Source of the DNA: Staphylococcus schleiferi
GTDB taxonomy: Bacteria > Bacillota > Bacilli > Staphylococcales > Staphylococcaceae
Length of the DNA: 64,000 nt
Assembly (NCBI RefSeq): GCF_900458895.1
Contig: NZ_LR962863.1
Location: 806,001-870,000 of the forward strand
Direction of reading: 5' to 3'
The notes beneath the pieces are model-generated. The model was not told the origin of the DNA and searched no databases. It saw only the letters and a list, made by a program, of their open reading frames with translations. Below are positions 10,938-22,757 of this stretch, piece by piece (the stretch's first letter is position 1; the number at the start of each line of letters is the position of its first letter). The position numbers and the translations under genes are program-made.

Positions 10938-11453
10938 GTGACTGCTAATTTATTTACCTTTGCAGCTGCAACTGGCGTAAATATTGGTGATATTATCGTT
11001 ACAGTGTTAACGTTTATTATCTTGCTTGCGCTATTGAAAAAGTTTGCTTGGGGACCACTTAAAAAAGTCATGGACGATCGTGAGCGTTCGATTAATCAAG
11101 ATATTGATGATGCAGAACGTGCAAAAATGAATGCTCAACGTTTAGAAGAAGAAAATAGACAAAAATTAAAAGAAACACAAGACGAAGTGCATAAAATTCT
11201 TGAAGATGCTAAAGTTCAAGCTCAACGTCAGCAAGAAGAGATTATTCACGAGGCGAACCAACGTGCTAACGGTATGATTGAAACAGCCCAAAGTGAAATT
11301 AAGAGTGAAAAAGAACGTGCATTGGCAGAAATTAACAATCAAGTTTCTGAACTTTCAGTACTGATTGCATCAAAAGTATTGCGTAAAGAAATCTCTGAAC
11401 AAGATCAAAAAGCTTTAATAGAGAAGTATGTTAAAGAGGTAGGGGATAAGTAA
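10938..11453 (+). CDS. atpF: F1Fo ATP synthase subunit b
   Basis: 171 aa: one N-terminal membrane helix (about residues 10-30, [15 protein letters not shown]) followed by KKFAWGPL and a long charged coiled coil that forms the peripheral stalk to subunit delta. The frame is open upstream to 10908, but homologues begin near TANLF, and the RBS AAGGAG at 10921-10926 is correctly placed for GTG 10938. Its stop overlaps the atpH start (TAATG). Confidence 0.95.
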   Translation: MTANLFTFAAATGVNIGDIIVTVLTFIILLALLKKFAWGPLKKVMDDRERSINQDIDDAERAKMNAQRLEEENRQKLKETQDEVHKILEDAKVQAQRQQEEIIHEANQRANGMIETAQSEIKSEKERALAEINNQVSELSVLIASKVLRKEISEQDQKALIEKYVKEVGDK

Positions 11454-11992
11454 TGGCTGACGTTGCTCAAAAATATGCCCAAGCACTTTTTGATGTTGCG
11501 ATCGATCAAAATGCGTTAACAGAAGTTTACGACGAATTTACGGAAATCAATACGGCGATTCAAAGTCAAATTGATTATTTAAAAGGTATCGACCATGAGC
11601 CAAAAATTACAATTGCAGATCGATATCAAATCGTAGAGAACGTGTTTAAAGGTGTACATCCATACTTATTGAATACATTAAAAATTATCGGATCACACCG
11701 GAATTTACATTTGCTTATTGCAATATTTAAAGCATTTGAAGCGCAGTATTATAACTTCCATGGTTTAGCAGATGCATACGTAGAATCAGCAACATCTTTA
11801 ACAGATGATGAATTGATGCAAGTTAAAAATGCATTGTTAAATCGTACAGGACTTAAAGATTTAATCATTCATGCTGATATCAATGAATCCCTCATTGGTG
11901 GCGTGCGCGTTAAAATTGGGACTAAGGTCTACGATGGCAGTGTACAAAATGATTTAAATCAACTTATTAAAAAGTTTAACAGAGCACATTAA
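11453..11992 (+). CDS. atpH: F1Fo ATP synthase subunit delta
   Basis: 179 aa OSCP/delta subunit that ties the peripheral stalk to the top of the alpha3beta3 head. It begins VAQKYAQALFDVA, the family's N-terminal helix, and ends with the conserved segment GGVRVKIGTKVYDGSVQNDL. Start and atpF stop share one base. Standard length. Confidence 0.95.
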   Translation: MADVAQKYAQALFDVAIDQNALTEVYDEFTEINTAIQSQIDYLKGIDHEPKITIADRYQIVENVFKGVHPYLLNTLKIIGSHRNLHLLIAIFKAFEAQYYNFHGLADAYVESATSLTDDELMQVKNALLNRTGLKDLIIHADINESLIGGVRVKIGTKVYDGSVQNDLNQLIKKFNRAH

Positions 11993-12018
11993 TTAGATTA
12001 AATGGAGGAGTGACATAG

Positions 12019-13530
<1,512 letters not shown>

Positions 13531-13562
13531 TCGATCATTAAAATAGATAAGGTGGTGAGATA

Positions 13563-14429
13563 GTGGCTTCATTAAAAGAAATTGATTCTCGTATAAAATC
13601 AACGAAAAAGACGAAGCAAATTACAAACGCGATGAACATGGTTTCAAGTTCGAAATTGCGTAAGGCTGAAAAAAACGCAAAGACATTTCGACCATATATG
13701 GAAAAAATGGAAGATGCGATTACAGCGATTGCGGGTGCGAATACGAATAACACCCATCCTATGCTTGTTGAACGCGAAGTGAAACGTGTCGGTTATATGG
13801 TGATTACAAGTGACCGAGGCCTTGCAGGTGCATACAGTGCCAACGTTTTAAAACATATGATTCGTGATATCGAAAAACGACATCAAAGTTCTGACGAATA
13901 CAGTATTATTGTGCTAGGACAAATCGGTGCTTCATTTTTAAAAAATAGAGGATACGAGATTGAAAATACATTAACTGATATTCCAGATCAGCCTTCATTT
14001 AAAGCCATTCAAGCTATAGCTAAACGCGCTGTTGACTTATACGCAGAAGAACGTATTGATGAATTACATGTCTACTATAGCCATTACATGAGTGTCATTG
14101 AAAATAAACCAAGAAGTAAAAAATTATTACCATTATCTCCTGAGGATTCAAGCTTAGGGCACGGCGCGTTATCGTCATATGAATTCGAACCAGATAAAGA
14201 AGCAATATTAAAAGTCTTATTACCACAATATATTGAGAGCTTAATTTATGGTACGATTCTTGATGCTAAAGCGAGTGAACATGCATCTCGTATGAATGCG
14301 ATGAAGAATGCTTCTGATAATGCAGGAGAAATGATTGATGATTTATCATTACAATTTAACCGTGCGCGACAAGCAGCCATTACACAACAAATCACTGAAA
14401 TTGTTGGTGGTTCAGCAGCGTTAGAATAA
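13563..14429 (+). CDS. atpG: F1Fo ATP synthase subunit gamma
   Basis: 288 aa central rotor stalk. The N-terminal helix reads [25 protein letters not shown]-like sequence, the middle has [15 protein letters not shown], and the C-terminal helix reads [19 protein letters not shown]. The start is GTG 13563, preceded by GGTGG; homologues begin at the same place (MASLKEI). Confidence 0.96.
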   Translation: MASLKEIDSRIKSTKKTKQITNAMNMVSSSKLRKAEKNAKTFRPYMEKMEDAITAIAGANTNNTHPMLVEREVKRVGYMVITSDRGLAGAYSANVLKHMIRDIEKRHQSSDEYSIIVLGQIGASFLKNRGYEIENTLTDIPDQPSFKAIQAIAKRAVDLYAEERIDELHVYYSHYMSVIENKPRSKKLLPLSPEDSSLGHGALSSYEFEPDKEAILKVLLPQYIESLIYGTILDAKASEHASRMNAMKNASDNAGEMIDDLSLQFNRARQAAITQQITEIVGGSAALE

Positions 14430-14440
14430 TTTGATTATAA

Positions 14441-15865
<1,425 letters not shown>

Positions 15866-15887
15866 TACAAATTAGGAGGCTTGGATA

Positions 15888-16292
15888 ATGAATACATTAA
15901 CCTTAGATATCGTCACTCCTAATGGTTCTGTTTATAAAGAAGAGAACGTAGAAATCGTTGTCTTACAAACAACAGCAGGCGAGATGGGTGTGATGTACGG
16001 TCACATTCCGACGGTTACACCATTAAGAATCGGTCATATCAAAGTGACTAAAGATGGCAAAGCAGATTATATCGCTGTAACAGAAGGGTTTGCTGAGATT
16101 AGACATGAAAAAGTAAATATTTTAGCACAAGCTGCTGAATCAGCAGAAGATATTGACTTAGAGCGTGCAAAATCAGCAAAACAACGTGCAACTTTTTATC
16201 TTGAAGGAGATCAATCAGATACGGATTTAAAACGTGCAGAACGTGCATTGCAACGTGCTGATAACCGTATCGAAGTTGCTAAATACAAGTAG
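15888..16292 (+). CDS. atpC: F1Fo ATP synthase subunit epsilon
   Basis: 134 aa. The N-terminal beta sandwich (LDIVTPNGSVY, GEMGVMYGHIPTVTPL) binds the rotor; the C-terminal two-helix part (about residues 88-134) can inhibit ATP hydrolysis. Last gene of the operon, closed by a strong terminator 24 nt downstream. Confidence 0.96.
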   Translation: MNTLTLDIVTPNGSVYKEENVEIVVLQTTAGEMGVMYGHIPTVTPLRIGHIKVTKDGKADYIAVTEGFAEIRHEKVNILAQAAESAEDIDLERAKSAKQRATFYLEGDQSDTDLKRAERALQRADNRIEVAKYK

Positions 16293-16315
16293 TTGGCTTT
16301 GACGAGCTAACAATC

Positions 16316-16354
16316 AAAAGCTCGATGTGTATCTATCCACACATCGAGCTTTTT
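16316..16354 (+). terminator. terminator of the atp operon
   Basis: AAAAGCTCGATGTGT pairs perfectly with ACACATCGAGCTTTT over an 8-nt loop; the 3' arm ends in a T-run. Confidence 0.93.
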
Positions 16355-16538
16355 ATAATGGTATCAATGCTGCAATCTAGCAATCATAAGTCTCTAAAAC
16401 TATTATTGCCCATTATATTTCATTTCAATGCTATTATAGAAAAATTGTGTTTATAAAAGGCGCTAATAGTATGAATTGTACTATAAATCATGTAGAATTA
16501 ATGAAGAGAATGAAATTGTGAAGGAGCAAAATAACAAT

Positions 16539-16769
16539 ATGGATTATATGGGTCAATTTGCTATCGCACATATTATAACGCACGTGTTCTGTATTTGTAT
16601 TGCTTATTGGGGCTTAAATGCAATTAGGCTAGATCAGTTTTTTAAAAAAGGATTTCCTATGCAAGTACAAGTCATTATGATTTTTGCAGCAATTTTATTA
16701 GGCACAAGCGTGAGTAATTTTATTATTGATTTACTACATTTTTCTACGCAAATCAGATATTTATTTTAA
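16539..16769 (+). CDS. DUF1146 family small membrane protein (YwzB-like)
   Basis: 76 aa with two hydrophobic segments (about residues 8-26 and 43-64) separated by the basic loop LDQFFKKGFPMQ, the DUF1146 pattern. The function of the family is unknown; it is commonly found between the ATP synthase operon and murA. The frame is open from TTG 16476, but AAGGAG at 16521-16526 points to ATG 16539. Probably an inner-membrane protein. Confidence 0.8.
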   Translation: MDYMGQFAIAHIITHVFCICIAYWGLNAIRLDQFFKKGFPMQVQVIMIFAAILLGTSVSNFIIDLLHFSTQIRYLF

Positions 16770-16895
16770 AAATTCAACTCATGATGTTTAAAATAAAATA
16801 AATAAGTTAAATAGCTAATAACCGGTGTATTTGCTCAAGTAGTGACCAATTAAAAAAATAGAACAGAGTTGTAAACTAGTGGAGGATTAATGAAG

Positions 16896-18161
16896 ATGGA
16901 TAGAATTATTGTTAAAGGCGGTCAAACGCTTAAAGGTGAAGTAACGGTAGAGGGGGCAAAAAATGCAGTCCTACCGATTATTACAGCTTCATTATTAGCA
17001 AGTAAAGGGAAAAGTGAATTACTTAACGTACCTGCTTTAAGTGATGTCGAAACAATTAACAACGTGCTTAGCGTTTTAAATGCTAAAGTGAAATATCATG
17101 AAAAAAAGCAATCGGTAACAGTCGATGCTTCTAAAGATTTAAATGAAGAAGCCCCTTATGAATATGTGAGTAAAATGAGAGCTAGCATCCTTGTTATGGG
17201 ACCTTTATTAGCTAGATTAGGACGTGCAAAAGTAGCATTACCTGGAGGGTGTGCAATCGGTTCCCGTCCGATAGAGCAGCACTTAAAAGGTCTTGAAGCA
17301 TTAGGTGCCAAAATATATCAAGAAGCAGGTTATATCTATGCTGAAGCACCTCAAGGTTTAGTTGGAAATGAGATCCATTTTGATTTTCCAAGTGTAGGCG
17401 CAACACAAAATGTGATTATGGCAGCAACCTTGGCAAAAGGACGTACCGTCATTGAAAATGTTGCAAGAGAACCTGAAATTGTCGACCTCGCAAATTACAT
17501 TAATGAAATGGGTGGCGACGTTAAAGGTGCAGGCACAGATACCATCATTATTAAGGGTGTTGAATCATTGAAAGGGGTCCAACACGTAATTATTCCTGAC
17601 CGTATCGAAGCAGGAACACTGATGATTGCTGCTGCCATTACGAGAGGCGACGTATTGGTTAAAGGTGCAATTAAAGAGCACATGACAAGTTTAGTCTATA
17701 AATTGGAAGAAATGGGTGTAAACCTCGAATATCAAGAGGATGGTATACGTGTAACTGCTCCGGAACAACTACAGCCAGTAGATGTTAAAACGCTTCCTCA
17801 CCCAGGTTTCCCGACAGATATGCAGTCACAAATGATGGCACTGCTTTTAACAGCTGAAGGCCATAAAGTCATCACGGAAACGGTGTTTGAAAACCGATTT
17901 ATGCATGTAGGTGAATTCAAACGTATGAATGCTAAAATATCAGTTGAAGGCCGTAGCGCAAAAATAGAAGGCAAAAGTGAGTTGCAAGGTGCGCAAGTCA
18001 AAGCAACCGATTTACGTGCAGCAGCAGCTTTAATTTTAGCTGGCCTTGTGGCAGATGGAGAAACAACAGTAACTGAACTGAAACACCTTGATCGTGGTTA
18101 TGTGAATTTTCATGGAAAGCTTAAATCATTAGGTGCTCAAATTGAAAGAGTTAATGACTAA
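16896..18161 (+). CDS. murA: UDP-N-acetylglucosamine 1-carboxyvinyltransferase
   Basis: 421 aa. It transfers enolpyruvate from PEP to UDP-GlcNAc, the first committed step of peptidoglycan synthesis. The substrate lysine/asparagine are in [10 protein letters not shown]; the loop [14 protein letters not shown] holds the reactive cysteine that fosfomycin alkylates. [10 protein letters not shown] and [19 protein letters not shown] complete the two-lobed EPT fold. GGAGG at 16881-16885 is only 4 nt from ATG 16890 and 10 nt from ATG 16896; homologues begin MDRIIVKGG, so 16896 is preferred. This is the ATP-operon-linked copy (MurAA). Confidence 0.95.
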   Translation: MDRIIVKGGQTLKGEVTVEGAKNAVLPIITASLLASKGKSELLNVPALSDVETINNVLSVLNAKVKYHEKKQSVTVDASKDLNEEAPYEYVSKMRASILVMGPLLARLGRAKVALPGGCAIGSRPIEQHLKGLEALGAKIYQEAGYIYAEAPQGLVGNEIHFDFPSVGATQNVIMAATLAKGRTVIENVAREPEIVDLANYINEMGGDVKGAGTDTIIIKGVESLKGVQHVIIPDRIEAGTLMIAAAITRGDVLVKGAIKEHMTSLVYKLEEMGVNLEYQEDGIRVTAPEQLQPVDVKTLPHPGFPTDMQSQMMALLLTAEGHKVITETVFENRFMHVGEFKRMNAKISVEGRSAKIEGKSELQGAQVKATDLRAAAALILAGLVADGETTVTELKHLDRGYVNFHGKLKSLGAQIERVND

Positions 18162-18351
18162 GCGAAATAACTGGTTACAAGTCCTGACGCATTCACTCAG
18201 TGCAAAATTGATTCTTTTTGTAATCGTCGCAGTAATTTTGTTTTTTGTCGGAATCATGACAGGCTTTATTATTAACCATGACAACGTCATTAAAATGTTT
18301 GATTTGAGTTTTTGGCATCATATATTTGAAACAATTGGAGGAGAAGATTAA
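18154..18351 (+). CDS. EpuA-like small membrane protein ('RNA polymerase subunit beta' in many annotations)
   Basis: 65 aa: a short basic N-terminus ([14 protein letters not shown]), one strong membrane helix (about residues 20-42, [20 protein letters not shown]) and a short outer tail. It overlaps the end of murA by 8 bp in another frame and ends one base into fabZ, so translation is coupled. The common database name, DNA-directed RNA polymerase subunit beta, is by family transfer (EpuA domain); nothing here shows a role in RNA polymerase. Confidence 0.75.
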   Translation: MTKRNNWLQVLTHSLSAKLILFVIVAVILFFVGIMTGFIINHDNVIKMFDLSFWHHIFETIGGED

Positions 18352-18794
18352 TGGAAACCATCTTTGATTATAATGAAATAAAAAATATTATACCGCACCG
18401 TCAACCTTTTTTGTTGATAGATAAAGTTGTTGAATATGAGCCGGGTCAACGTTGCGTGGGTATTAAACAAGTTTCAGGTAATGAGCCGTTTTTCCAAGGC
18501 CATTTTCCAGAATATGCAGTTATGCCAGGCGTCTTGATTACAGAAGCTTTAGCACAAACAGGTGCTGTCGCTATGCTGAATAGTGAGGAGAATAAAGGGA
18601 AGTTAGCCTTATTTGCTGGTATAGATAAATGTCGTTTTAAAAAGCAAGTGGTTCCAGGAGATACACTACGTTTAGAAGTAGAAATCACAAAAATTAAAGG
18701 GCCGATAGGAAAAGGGACTGCTAAAGCAACAGTTGATGGTCAAATTGCATGTAGTTGTGAATTAACTTTCGCATTGCAAGATCCTAATGCCTAA
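18351..18794 (+). CDS. fabZ: 3-hydroxyacyl-[acyl-carrier-protein] dehydratase
   Basis: 147 aa hot-dog fold enzyme that dehydrates 3-hydroxyacyl-ACP in fatty acid elongation. The catalytic histidine and glutamate lie in [20 protein letters not shown] (near residues 52-71). [11 protein letters not shown] at the N-terminus is also typical. RBS GGAGGAG lies at the end of the previous gene. An insertion sequence starts 12 bp after its stop, so the original downstream region, including a terminator now at 20.33-20.39 kb, has been pushed away. Confidence 0.96.
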   Translation: METIFDYNEIKNIIPHRQPFLLIDKVVEYEPGQRCVGIKQVSGNEPFFQGHFPEYAVMPGVLITEALAQTGAVAMLNSEENKGKLALFAGIDKCRFKKQVVPGDTLRLEVEITKIKGPIGKGTAKATVDGQIACSCELTFALQDPNA

Positions 18795-18797
18795 TTA

Positions 18798-18805
18798 AAA
18801 ATTAA
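18798..18805 (+). repeat. target site duplication, left copy
   Basis: AAAATTAA directly before the left inverted repeat; an identical octamer stands at 20290-20297. Eight-bp duplications are standard for ISL3-family elements. Confidence 0.85.
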
Positions 18806-18837
18806 GGTTCTTTGTCAACGTCGGTTGGCGAGACGAT

Positions 18838-18880
18838 AACGCATTAAGCAACGTTATTTTGTTGTTTAATGCGTTTTTTA
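18838..18880 (+). terminator. IS-borne terminator facing incoming fabZ transcription
   Basis: AACGCATTAA at 18838-18847 pairs with TTAATGCGTT at 18866-18875, with an inner CAAC/GTTG pair, and is followed by TTTTTA on the + strand. It overlaps the transposase stop codon and would stop read-through from fabZ into the element. Confidence 0.65.
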
Positions 18881-20169
18881 TATTCACTTACAAATACCTT
18901 GGAAATGATTAAGATTCGATTCCTAAAATTCCAGAAATTTCTATAACCATAAGAAACCCGTTTAATCAGTTTTATTTTATTATTAATGCCCTCAATTGGC
19001 CCATTCGTTAAATGTGGATAACGCATCGTATTTGAGATATAGGGCAAATATTTGATGAATGTTTGAATGACGCGCTTGAGTCCTTGTGAAATATCTTTTG
19101 TTTTTGAATCCTGTAAGATGAAGCGTAATTGCTGGATATCGTTTACTTTCAGAGCACTTAAAAGACGATGCCCCGTTTCATATGTCTCTTTGAGCCTCTC
19201 ATCAAGCTCCAATAAATACTGAACTAAACTGTATTGACTCTGCCAAGACTTAAAAAGTCCGTATGACTGATATATCATTCGATCTAAATCTAAGGGCGCT
19301 TTTAATAGTAACTTCCAATAACGCTTTAATTTATTATATTGAGGTCTATCTTTTGTCCTAAAACCATTCATAACTTGAACTCGGCATCGATTGATTTCAC
19401 GATTGATAGCCTGCACGATATGAAAGCGATCCATAATTATCTCCGCATGAGGAAATAAGTCTTGAATGAGTGCGATATAAGGTGGAAACATATCTATAGA
19501 GATGGTTTTCACTCTTTCACGTTGCTTTCTAGAGAACTTTAAAAAATAGGCTTCTAATTTATGTTTGCGACGATCAGGTAAAATATCGATGATATCATGG
19601 GTTACACTATCACAGTAAATAAAGCTCATTGCACCTTCGACATCTTTCGTTGATTTGAATTCGTCAAAAGCTAAGTGCTCCGGTAAAACATGATGTGCCT
19701 GCGTCTTCACCGAATCACTTACCTCTTTTAAATGGCGATGGACAGTTGAAGGTGATACACATAGACTTTCAGCGACATCCTTTTCAGAGATGACTTTAGA
19801 TAGTTTCCGGGTCATCATGCGTTTGACCTCATTTGAGATGGTACATCGGGGTTGAATATAGGGTGTTTGAGCTGTAAAGGTTTGTTGACAAGCTTTACAG
19901 TAAAAGCGCTGTTTCTTCAATTTTAAATAGGCAGGTCTTTCAAAAATTAATCCCATATAAACTTTCGTTTTACGAAAGCCATGTTTAATAATTAAATGGG
20001 CATCATTTTTAATTCCACAACACGCACAAGCACTGGGATGATATGTCAATTGGCCTTCGTATAATAATGCCTTTACGTTTTTATGTACATCTAATCCTAG
20101 ATTTTGAGTGATTTTTAAATTTTTGACTTTAATTCCAAGCATTTCTGATATATCATTACACATAGGCAC
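18844..20169 (-). CDS. ISL3-family transposase
   Basis: 441 aa, close to the 439-aa size of IS1181-type transposases. The N-terminus has a zinc-finger-like CACCGIKN with a later CKAC, followed by a helix-turn-helix (KDVAESLCVSPSTVHRHL, about residues 117-134) and the DDE catalytic core (DMFPPYIALIQDLFPHAEI, DRFHIVQAINREINR, ending with NGPIEGINNKIKLIKR that carries the last acidic residue). The frame is complete, so the element is potentially active. The start ATG is read leftward at 20169. Confidence 0.95.
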   Translation of the reverse strand: MPMCNDISEMLGIKVKNLKITQNLGLDVHKNVKALLYEGQLTYHPSACACCGIKNDAHLIIKHGFRKTKVYMGLIFERPAYLKLKKQRFYCKACQQTFTAQTPYIQPRCTISNEVKRMMTRKLSKVISEKDVAESLCVSPSTVHRHLKEVSDSVKTQAHHVLPEHLAFDEFKSTKDVEGAMSFIYCDSVTHDIIDILPDRRKHKLEAYFLKFSRKQRERVKTISIDMFPPYIALIQDLFPHAEIIMDRFHIVQAINREINRCRVQVMNGFRTKDRPQYNKLKRYWKLLLKAPLDLDRMIYQSYGLFKSWQSQYSLVQYLLELDERLKETYETGHRLLSALKVNDIQQLRFILQDSKTKDISQGLKRVIQTFIKYLPYISNTMRYPHLTNGPIEGINNKIKLIKRVSYGYRNFWNFRNRILIISKVFVSEYKKRIKQQNNVA

Positions 20170-20289
20170 AATATCTCCTTAATCGTTGGTTTGGTCACTT
20201 ACAATTATAGAGATATTTGTGCTTTTTTAATATCAAAAATTAAAATAACGGTCAGTGAATATTTCACCAACCGTTAAAAATATACAACC

Positions 20290-20297
20290 AAAATTAA
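20290..20297 (+). repeat. target site duplication, right copy
   Basis: AAAATTAA, identical to 18798-18805. Confidence 0.85.
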
Positions 20298-20325
20298 ATA
20301 TAATGGCATAATGAATGTCCAATAT

Positions 20326-20390
20326 AAAAAAGTAGATGTCTGGGTCGTGAACAACTTGAATCAAGTACAACCTAGACATCTACTTTTATT
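20326..20390. terminator. bidirectional terminator between fabZ/IS and ywpF
   Basis: AAAAGTAGATGTCTGGGT pairs with ACCTAGACATCTACTTTT with one G-U over a 24-nt loop; A-runs and T-runs flank it. It could end ywpF from the right and, before the IS arrived, fabZ from the left. Confidence 0.75.
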
Positions 20391-20507
20391 TGAAGAAACG
20401 TCGATATTCCTCTTGTTTAAATATATTTGAGATGTTTTATTCAATTTAATATTTCTGATACGTTTAATTTTTACGAAAAGTTGTTGTCAAAAATGATTAA
20501 TTTCACA

Positions 20508-20942
20508 CTATTGCCGTTCGTCTTTTAAACGTGGTTTTGATTGCATCATACGGTTAAATGTTGTGATTAACTCATCACCTTCAAGACCTTCATTCACTAA
20601 TTGCTCAAGTAAACTTTCCGCGTACACTTGGCGCAATGTATAGATGTGACATTCAAATACGACAGAGATAGACTCTTTTAAAGGTGTAATATGTTTAATT
20701 GTGGCATCAAATAACGCAGGATCGTTAGAAGGGCGTGTAATGACGACACGAATATCTAATAACTTTTCTTCTGCCATATACTGTTCCATTTGTTCTTGAT
20801 GCACATCAGAAATGACAATTTCCAACAACCAACCTGTTCCACTATTTTCTTTATTAATAATAACGCCATCAATCAGTTCATATTCTGTCACAGTACTGTT
20901 TTCAGAAACGATTTGGAAGCGGACAGCCTTAAATGTTTTCAT
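20508..20942 (-). CDS. ywpF: YwpF-like family protein
   Basis: 144 aa on the - strand. It begins MKTFKAVRFQIV and carries NKENSGTGWLLEIVIS and VVITRPSNDPALFDATIKHI, segments strongly conserved among staphylococci. Soluble, with no signal or membrane segment. The function is unknown; the family name comes from B. subtilis ywpF, which also lies near fabZ. It is divergent from the SSB paralogue across a 180-bp gap. Confidence 0.85.
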   Translation of the reverse strand: MKTFKAVRFQIVSENSTVTEYELIDGVIINKENSGTGWLLEIVISDVHQEQMEQYMAEEKLLDIRVVITRPSNDPALFDATIKHITPLKESISVVFECHIYTLRQVYAESLLEQLVNEGLEGDELITTFNRMMQSKPRLKDERQ

Positions 20943-21131
20943 TCAACCAACCCCTTAAAAGATTAAAGAACTTTTCGAAAAAATGGATTCATCGCTTATT
21001 ATAACTCAAAAAGTAAAAAAATTCTTTACCTGCTTGAACTTTTAAAGGAGGTTGCATGGTTGTTTTTAATTTTTTGAACATTGTTTTATTGTGATAAACC
21101 GACTATATTACGGATATAGGAGGTGAGCTCA

Positions 21132-21488
21132 ATTAACCAATTTCAAGCAATCGGTTGTATTAATCGTCCGCCACAGTATTATGAAAATGAAAACAGTCAC
21201 TTGATAACTTTTACAGTCAAAGTCACACGTAACTATTTAAGTCGCAACCAGCGACCCATGTATGACTTTTTGAACTGCAAAGCATATGGAGAAGTGGCAA
21301 TTCAAATTAAAGAAGCTTTCAAAGAAGACATCATTGTAGCAATCAGCGGACAAATTCAAACAAGACGTTTTTTTCATAATGATGAAAAACGTTATGCTAC
21401 GGAACTTCTCGTTACACAATTTTATCCCTTTATTCCCTCGCAAATGAAATCAACATGTGAAAACCTAACAAGCCAAACACAAATTTAA
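21132..21488 (+). CDS. single-stranded DNA-binding protein paralogue, apparent ATT start
   Basis: 118 aa if begun at 21132. The OB-fold pattern is visible: (I)NQFQAIGCINRPPQYY, ITFTVKVTRNYLS, YDFLNCKAYGEVAIQI and VAISGQIQTRRFF. It lacks the long acidic C-terminal tail of the main SSB, so it may be an SsbB-like or competence-type paralogue; that is inference. The strong RBS AGGAGG (21118-21123) would overlap the GTG at 21123, which cannot then be the start. The first codon at normal spacing (8 nt) is ATT 21132, which aligns with the ATG of other SSBs. No in-frame ATG occurs before residue 46. Confidence 0.75.
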   Translation: MNQFQAIGCINRPPQYYENENSHLITFTVKVTRNYLSRNQRPMYDFLNCKAYGEVAIQIKEAFKEDIIVAISGQIQTRRFFHNDEKRYATELLVTQFYPFIPSQMKSTCENLTSQTQI

Positions 21489-21911
21489 ATATCTATGATT
21501 TATCACCCACTATGCTTTCAAAATCAACCTTCTCAAATTATATTTCCCCTTACAAAATATAATCGAATTTACCTCACACAATCATTTAACTGATCTTATT
21601 CATTTACCTTCAAAAACATTCCCAACTATTATTTTTGAATGGGAGTGGGACAGAAATCTATAGATTTCGTCGTCCCACCCCGGCAAAGATGACTAGGGCT
21701 GAGGCGAGCTAGAAGAGCGAAAGCGCAGCCCAGACATCGACTGCGCTCTATAAATGAAAAGAATACATACATAAAGGTATTAAATATTGGAACAACAGTT
21801 TCATACTAATAATTGGTAAATCGAATCATTAAAATAGAATATTCAGAATAAAAGTCGACTCTAATTGAAATTAAACAGTCTTTTTGATACATTAAGTATA
21901 AATAAATAAGA
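21489..21911. other. non-coding stretch before the thiamine operon, with a hairpin repeat
   Basis: About 420 bp without a gene. S. aureus, as I recall, has sceD between the SSB gene and tenA; nothing like it is seen here. The stretch holds the hairpin repeat listed separately and an A+T-rich leader into the riboswitch. Confidence 0.5.
21643..21757 (+). repeat. dispersed staphylococcal hairpin repeat (GGGAGTGGGAC type)
   Basis: GGGAGTGGGAC pairs with GTCCCACCCC, enclosing the perfect palindrome GAAATCTATAGATTTC. A second hairpin, GGGCTGAGGCG with CGCAGCCC, follows, and ACTGCGCTC closes the unit. Staphylococcal genomes carry many such GGGAGTGGGACAGAAAT repeats between genes; their role is unknown. 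Confidence 0.6.
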
Positions 21912-21995
21912 CTACTAGGGGCGCCTTATGGCTGAGATGAATGGCAATTCAGACCCTTCGAACCTGATTTGGTTGATACCAACGTAGGGAAGTAG
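21912..21995 (+). promoter_or_regulatory. TPP riboswitch (THI box)
   Basis: The aptamer has the conserved GGGGCGCC, GCTGAGATGAA, ACCCTTCGAACCTGAT, GGTTGATACCAACG and GTAGGGAAGTAG blocks; CTACT (21912-21916) and AGTAG (21991-21995) close helix P1. It binds thiamine pyrophosphate and lowers expression of the tenA-thiDME operon that follows. Confidence 0.95.
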
Positions 21996-22043
21996 CGGTA
22001 TAACATCATTCACCATGGTATGTTATCAAGGCTGCTTTTCTTA
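21990..22043 (+). terminator. riboswitch-controlled terminator hairpin
   Basis: GGTATAACAT pairs with ATGTTATC around ACCATGGT, and GTAGC can extend the stem with GCTGC, followed by TTTTCTT. It is the expression platform of the TPP riboswitch; its base shares AGTAG with P1, so the two folds compete. Confidence 0.6.
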
Positions 22044-22076
22044 GTGGTCTTTTTTCATATCAAAGGAGAATACAAA

Positions 22077-22754
22077 ATGACATTTTCTGAACAGTTAATG
22101 CAAGAGGCAGAGCCAATTATTGAGCAAATTTATAATGATGATTTTATTCAAGGTTTACTTACAGGGCAAATTCCTAAAGCAGCAGTTAAGCATTATTTAC
22201 GTGCAGACGCTCGCTATTTAAATGAGTTTGCGAAAATATACGCGTTGTTAATACCTAAAGTCAATTCAAAAGAAGAAATACAATTTTTGACCGAACAAAT
22301 ACAATTTGCAAGCTCAGGAGAAGTGGAACCGCATCATATTTTAGCTGATTTTGTAGGTGAAGATTATCAATCGATAATCGCTGAGGGTGAATGGTATCCC
22401 TCTGCCGATCATTACATTAAACATATGTATTACAATGCTTTTGCATTTGATAATGTGGCATATACGATTGCCGCTATGGCGCCATGCCCATATGTTTATC
22501 AACAACTTGGCAAACGTGCAATGGCACAGTACGATTTTTCAAATTCAAACCCATTGAAATCATGGTTTGCATTTTATGCACAAGAAATGGACACTTTAAT
22601 GTCATACATTCAACGATGGTTAGATGATTATGCAGAAACGAGTTCTACTCAAGTTCAAAAAACTTTACGACAAAACTTTCTACAAAGTACGATTCATGAA
22701 CGCCGTTTCTTTAATATGTCATATCAATTAGAACAATGGGAATTTGGAGGGTAA
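22077..22754 (+). CDS. tenA: aminopyrimidine aminohydrolase / thiaminase II
   Basis: 225 aa, all-helical. TenA recovers HMP from degraded thiamine by hydrolysing aminomethyl-pyrimidine. The catalytic cysteine is in MAPCPYVYQQLG (near residue 136), and FEQLMQEAEPI-like helices and the C-terminal glutamate region (NMSYQLEQWEF) frame the site. The frame is open upstream to 22020 inside the riboswitch, but the RBS AAAGGAGAA places the start at ATG 22077. thiD follows after 3 nt. Confidence 0.93.
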   Translation: MTFSEQLMQEAEPIIEQIYNDDFIQGLLTGQIPKAAVKHYLRADARYLNEFAKIYALLIPKVNSKEEIQFLTEQIQFASSGEVEPHHILADFVGEDYQSIIAEGEWYPSADHYIKHMYYNAFAFDNVAYTIAAMAPCPYVYQQLGKRAMAQYDFSNSNPLKSWFAFYAQEMDTLMSYIQRWLDDYAETSSTQVQKTLRQNFLQSTIHERRFFNMSYQLEQWEFGG

Positions 22755-22757
22755 AAA

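Larger units (their letters stand above)
18806..20289 (-). mobile_element. complete ISL3-family insertion sequence, 1484 bp
   Basis: The ends are imperfect inverted repeats, 18806-18831 and the complement of 20264-20289; both begin GGTT and share CGGTTGG (16 of 26 positions match). They are flanked by the 8-bp direct repeat AAAATTAA. The element carries a single transposase gene on the - strand. Size, ends and duplication resemble IS1181 of S. aureus, but identity to that element was not tested. The right end also has a subterminal palindrome (CGGT..GTGAA/TTCAC..ACCG, 20249-20273). Intact ends and duplication point to a fairly recent insertion between fabZ and ywpF. Confidence 0.93.
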
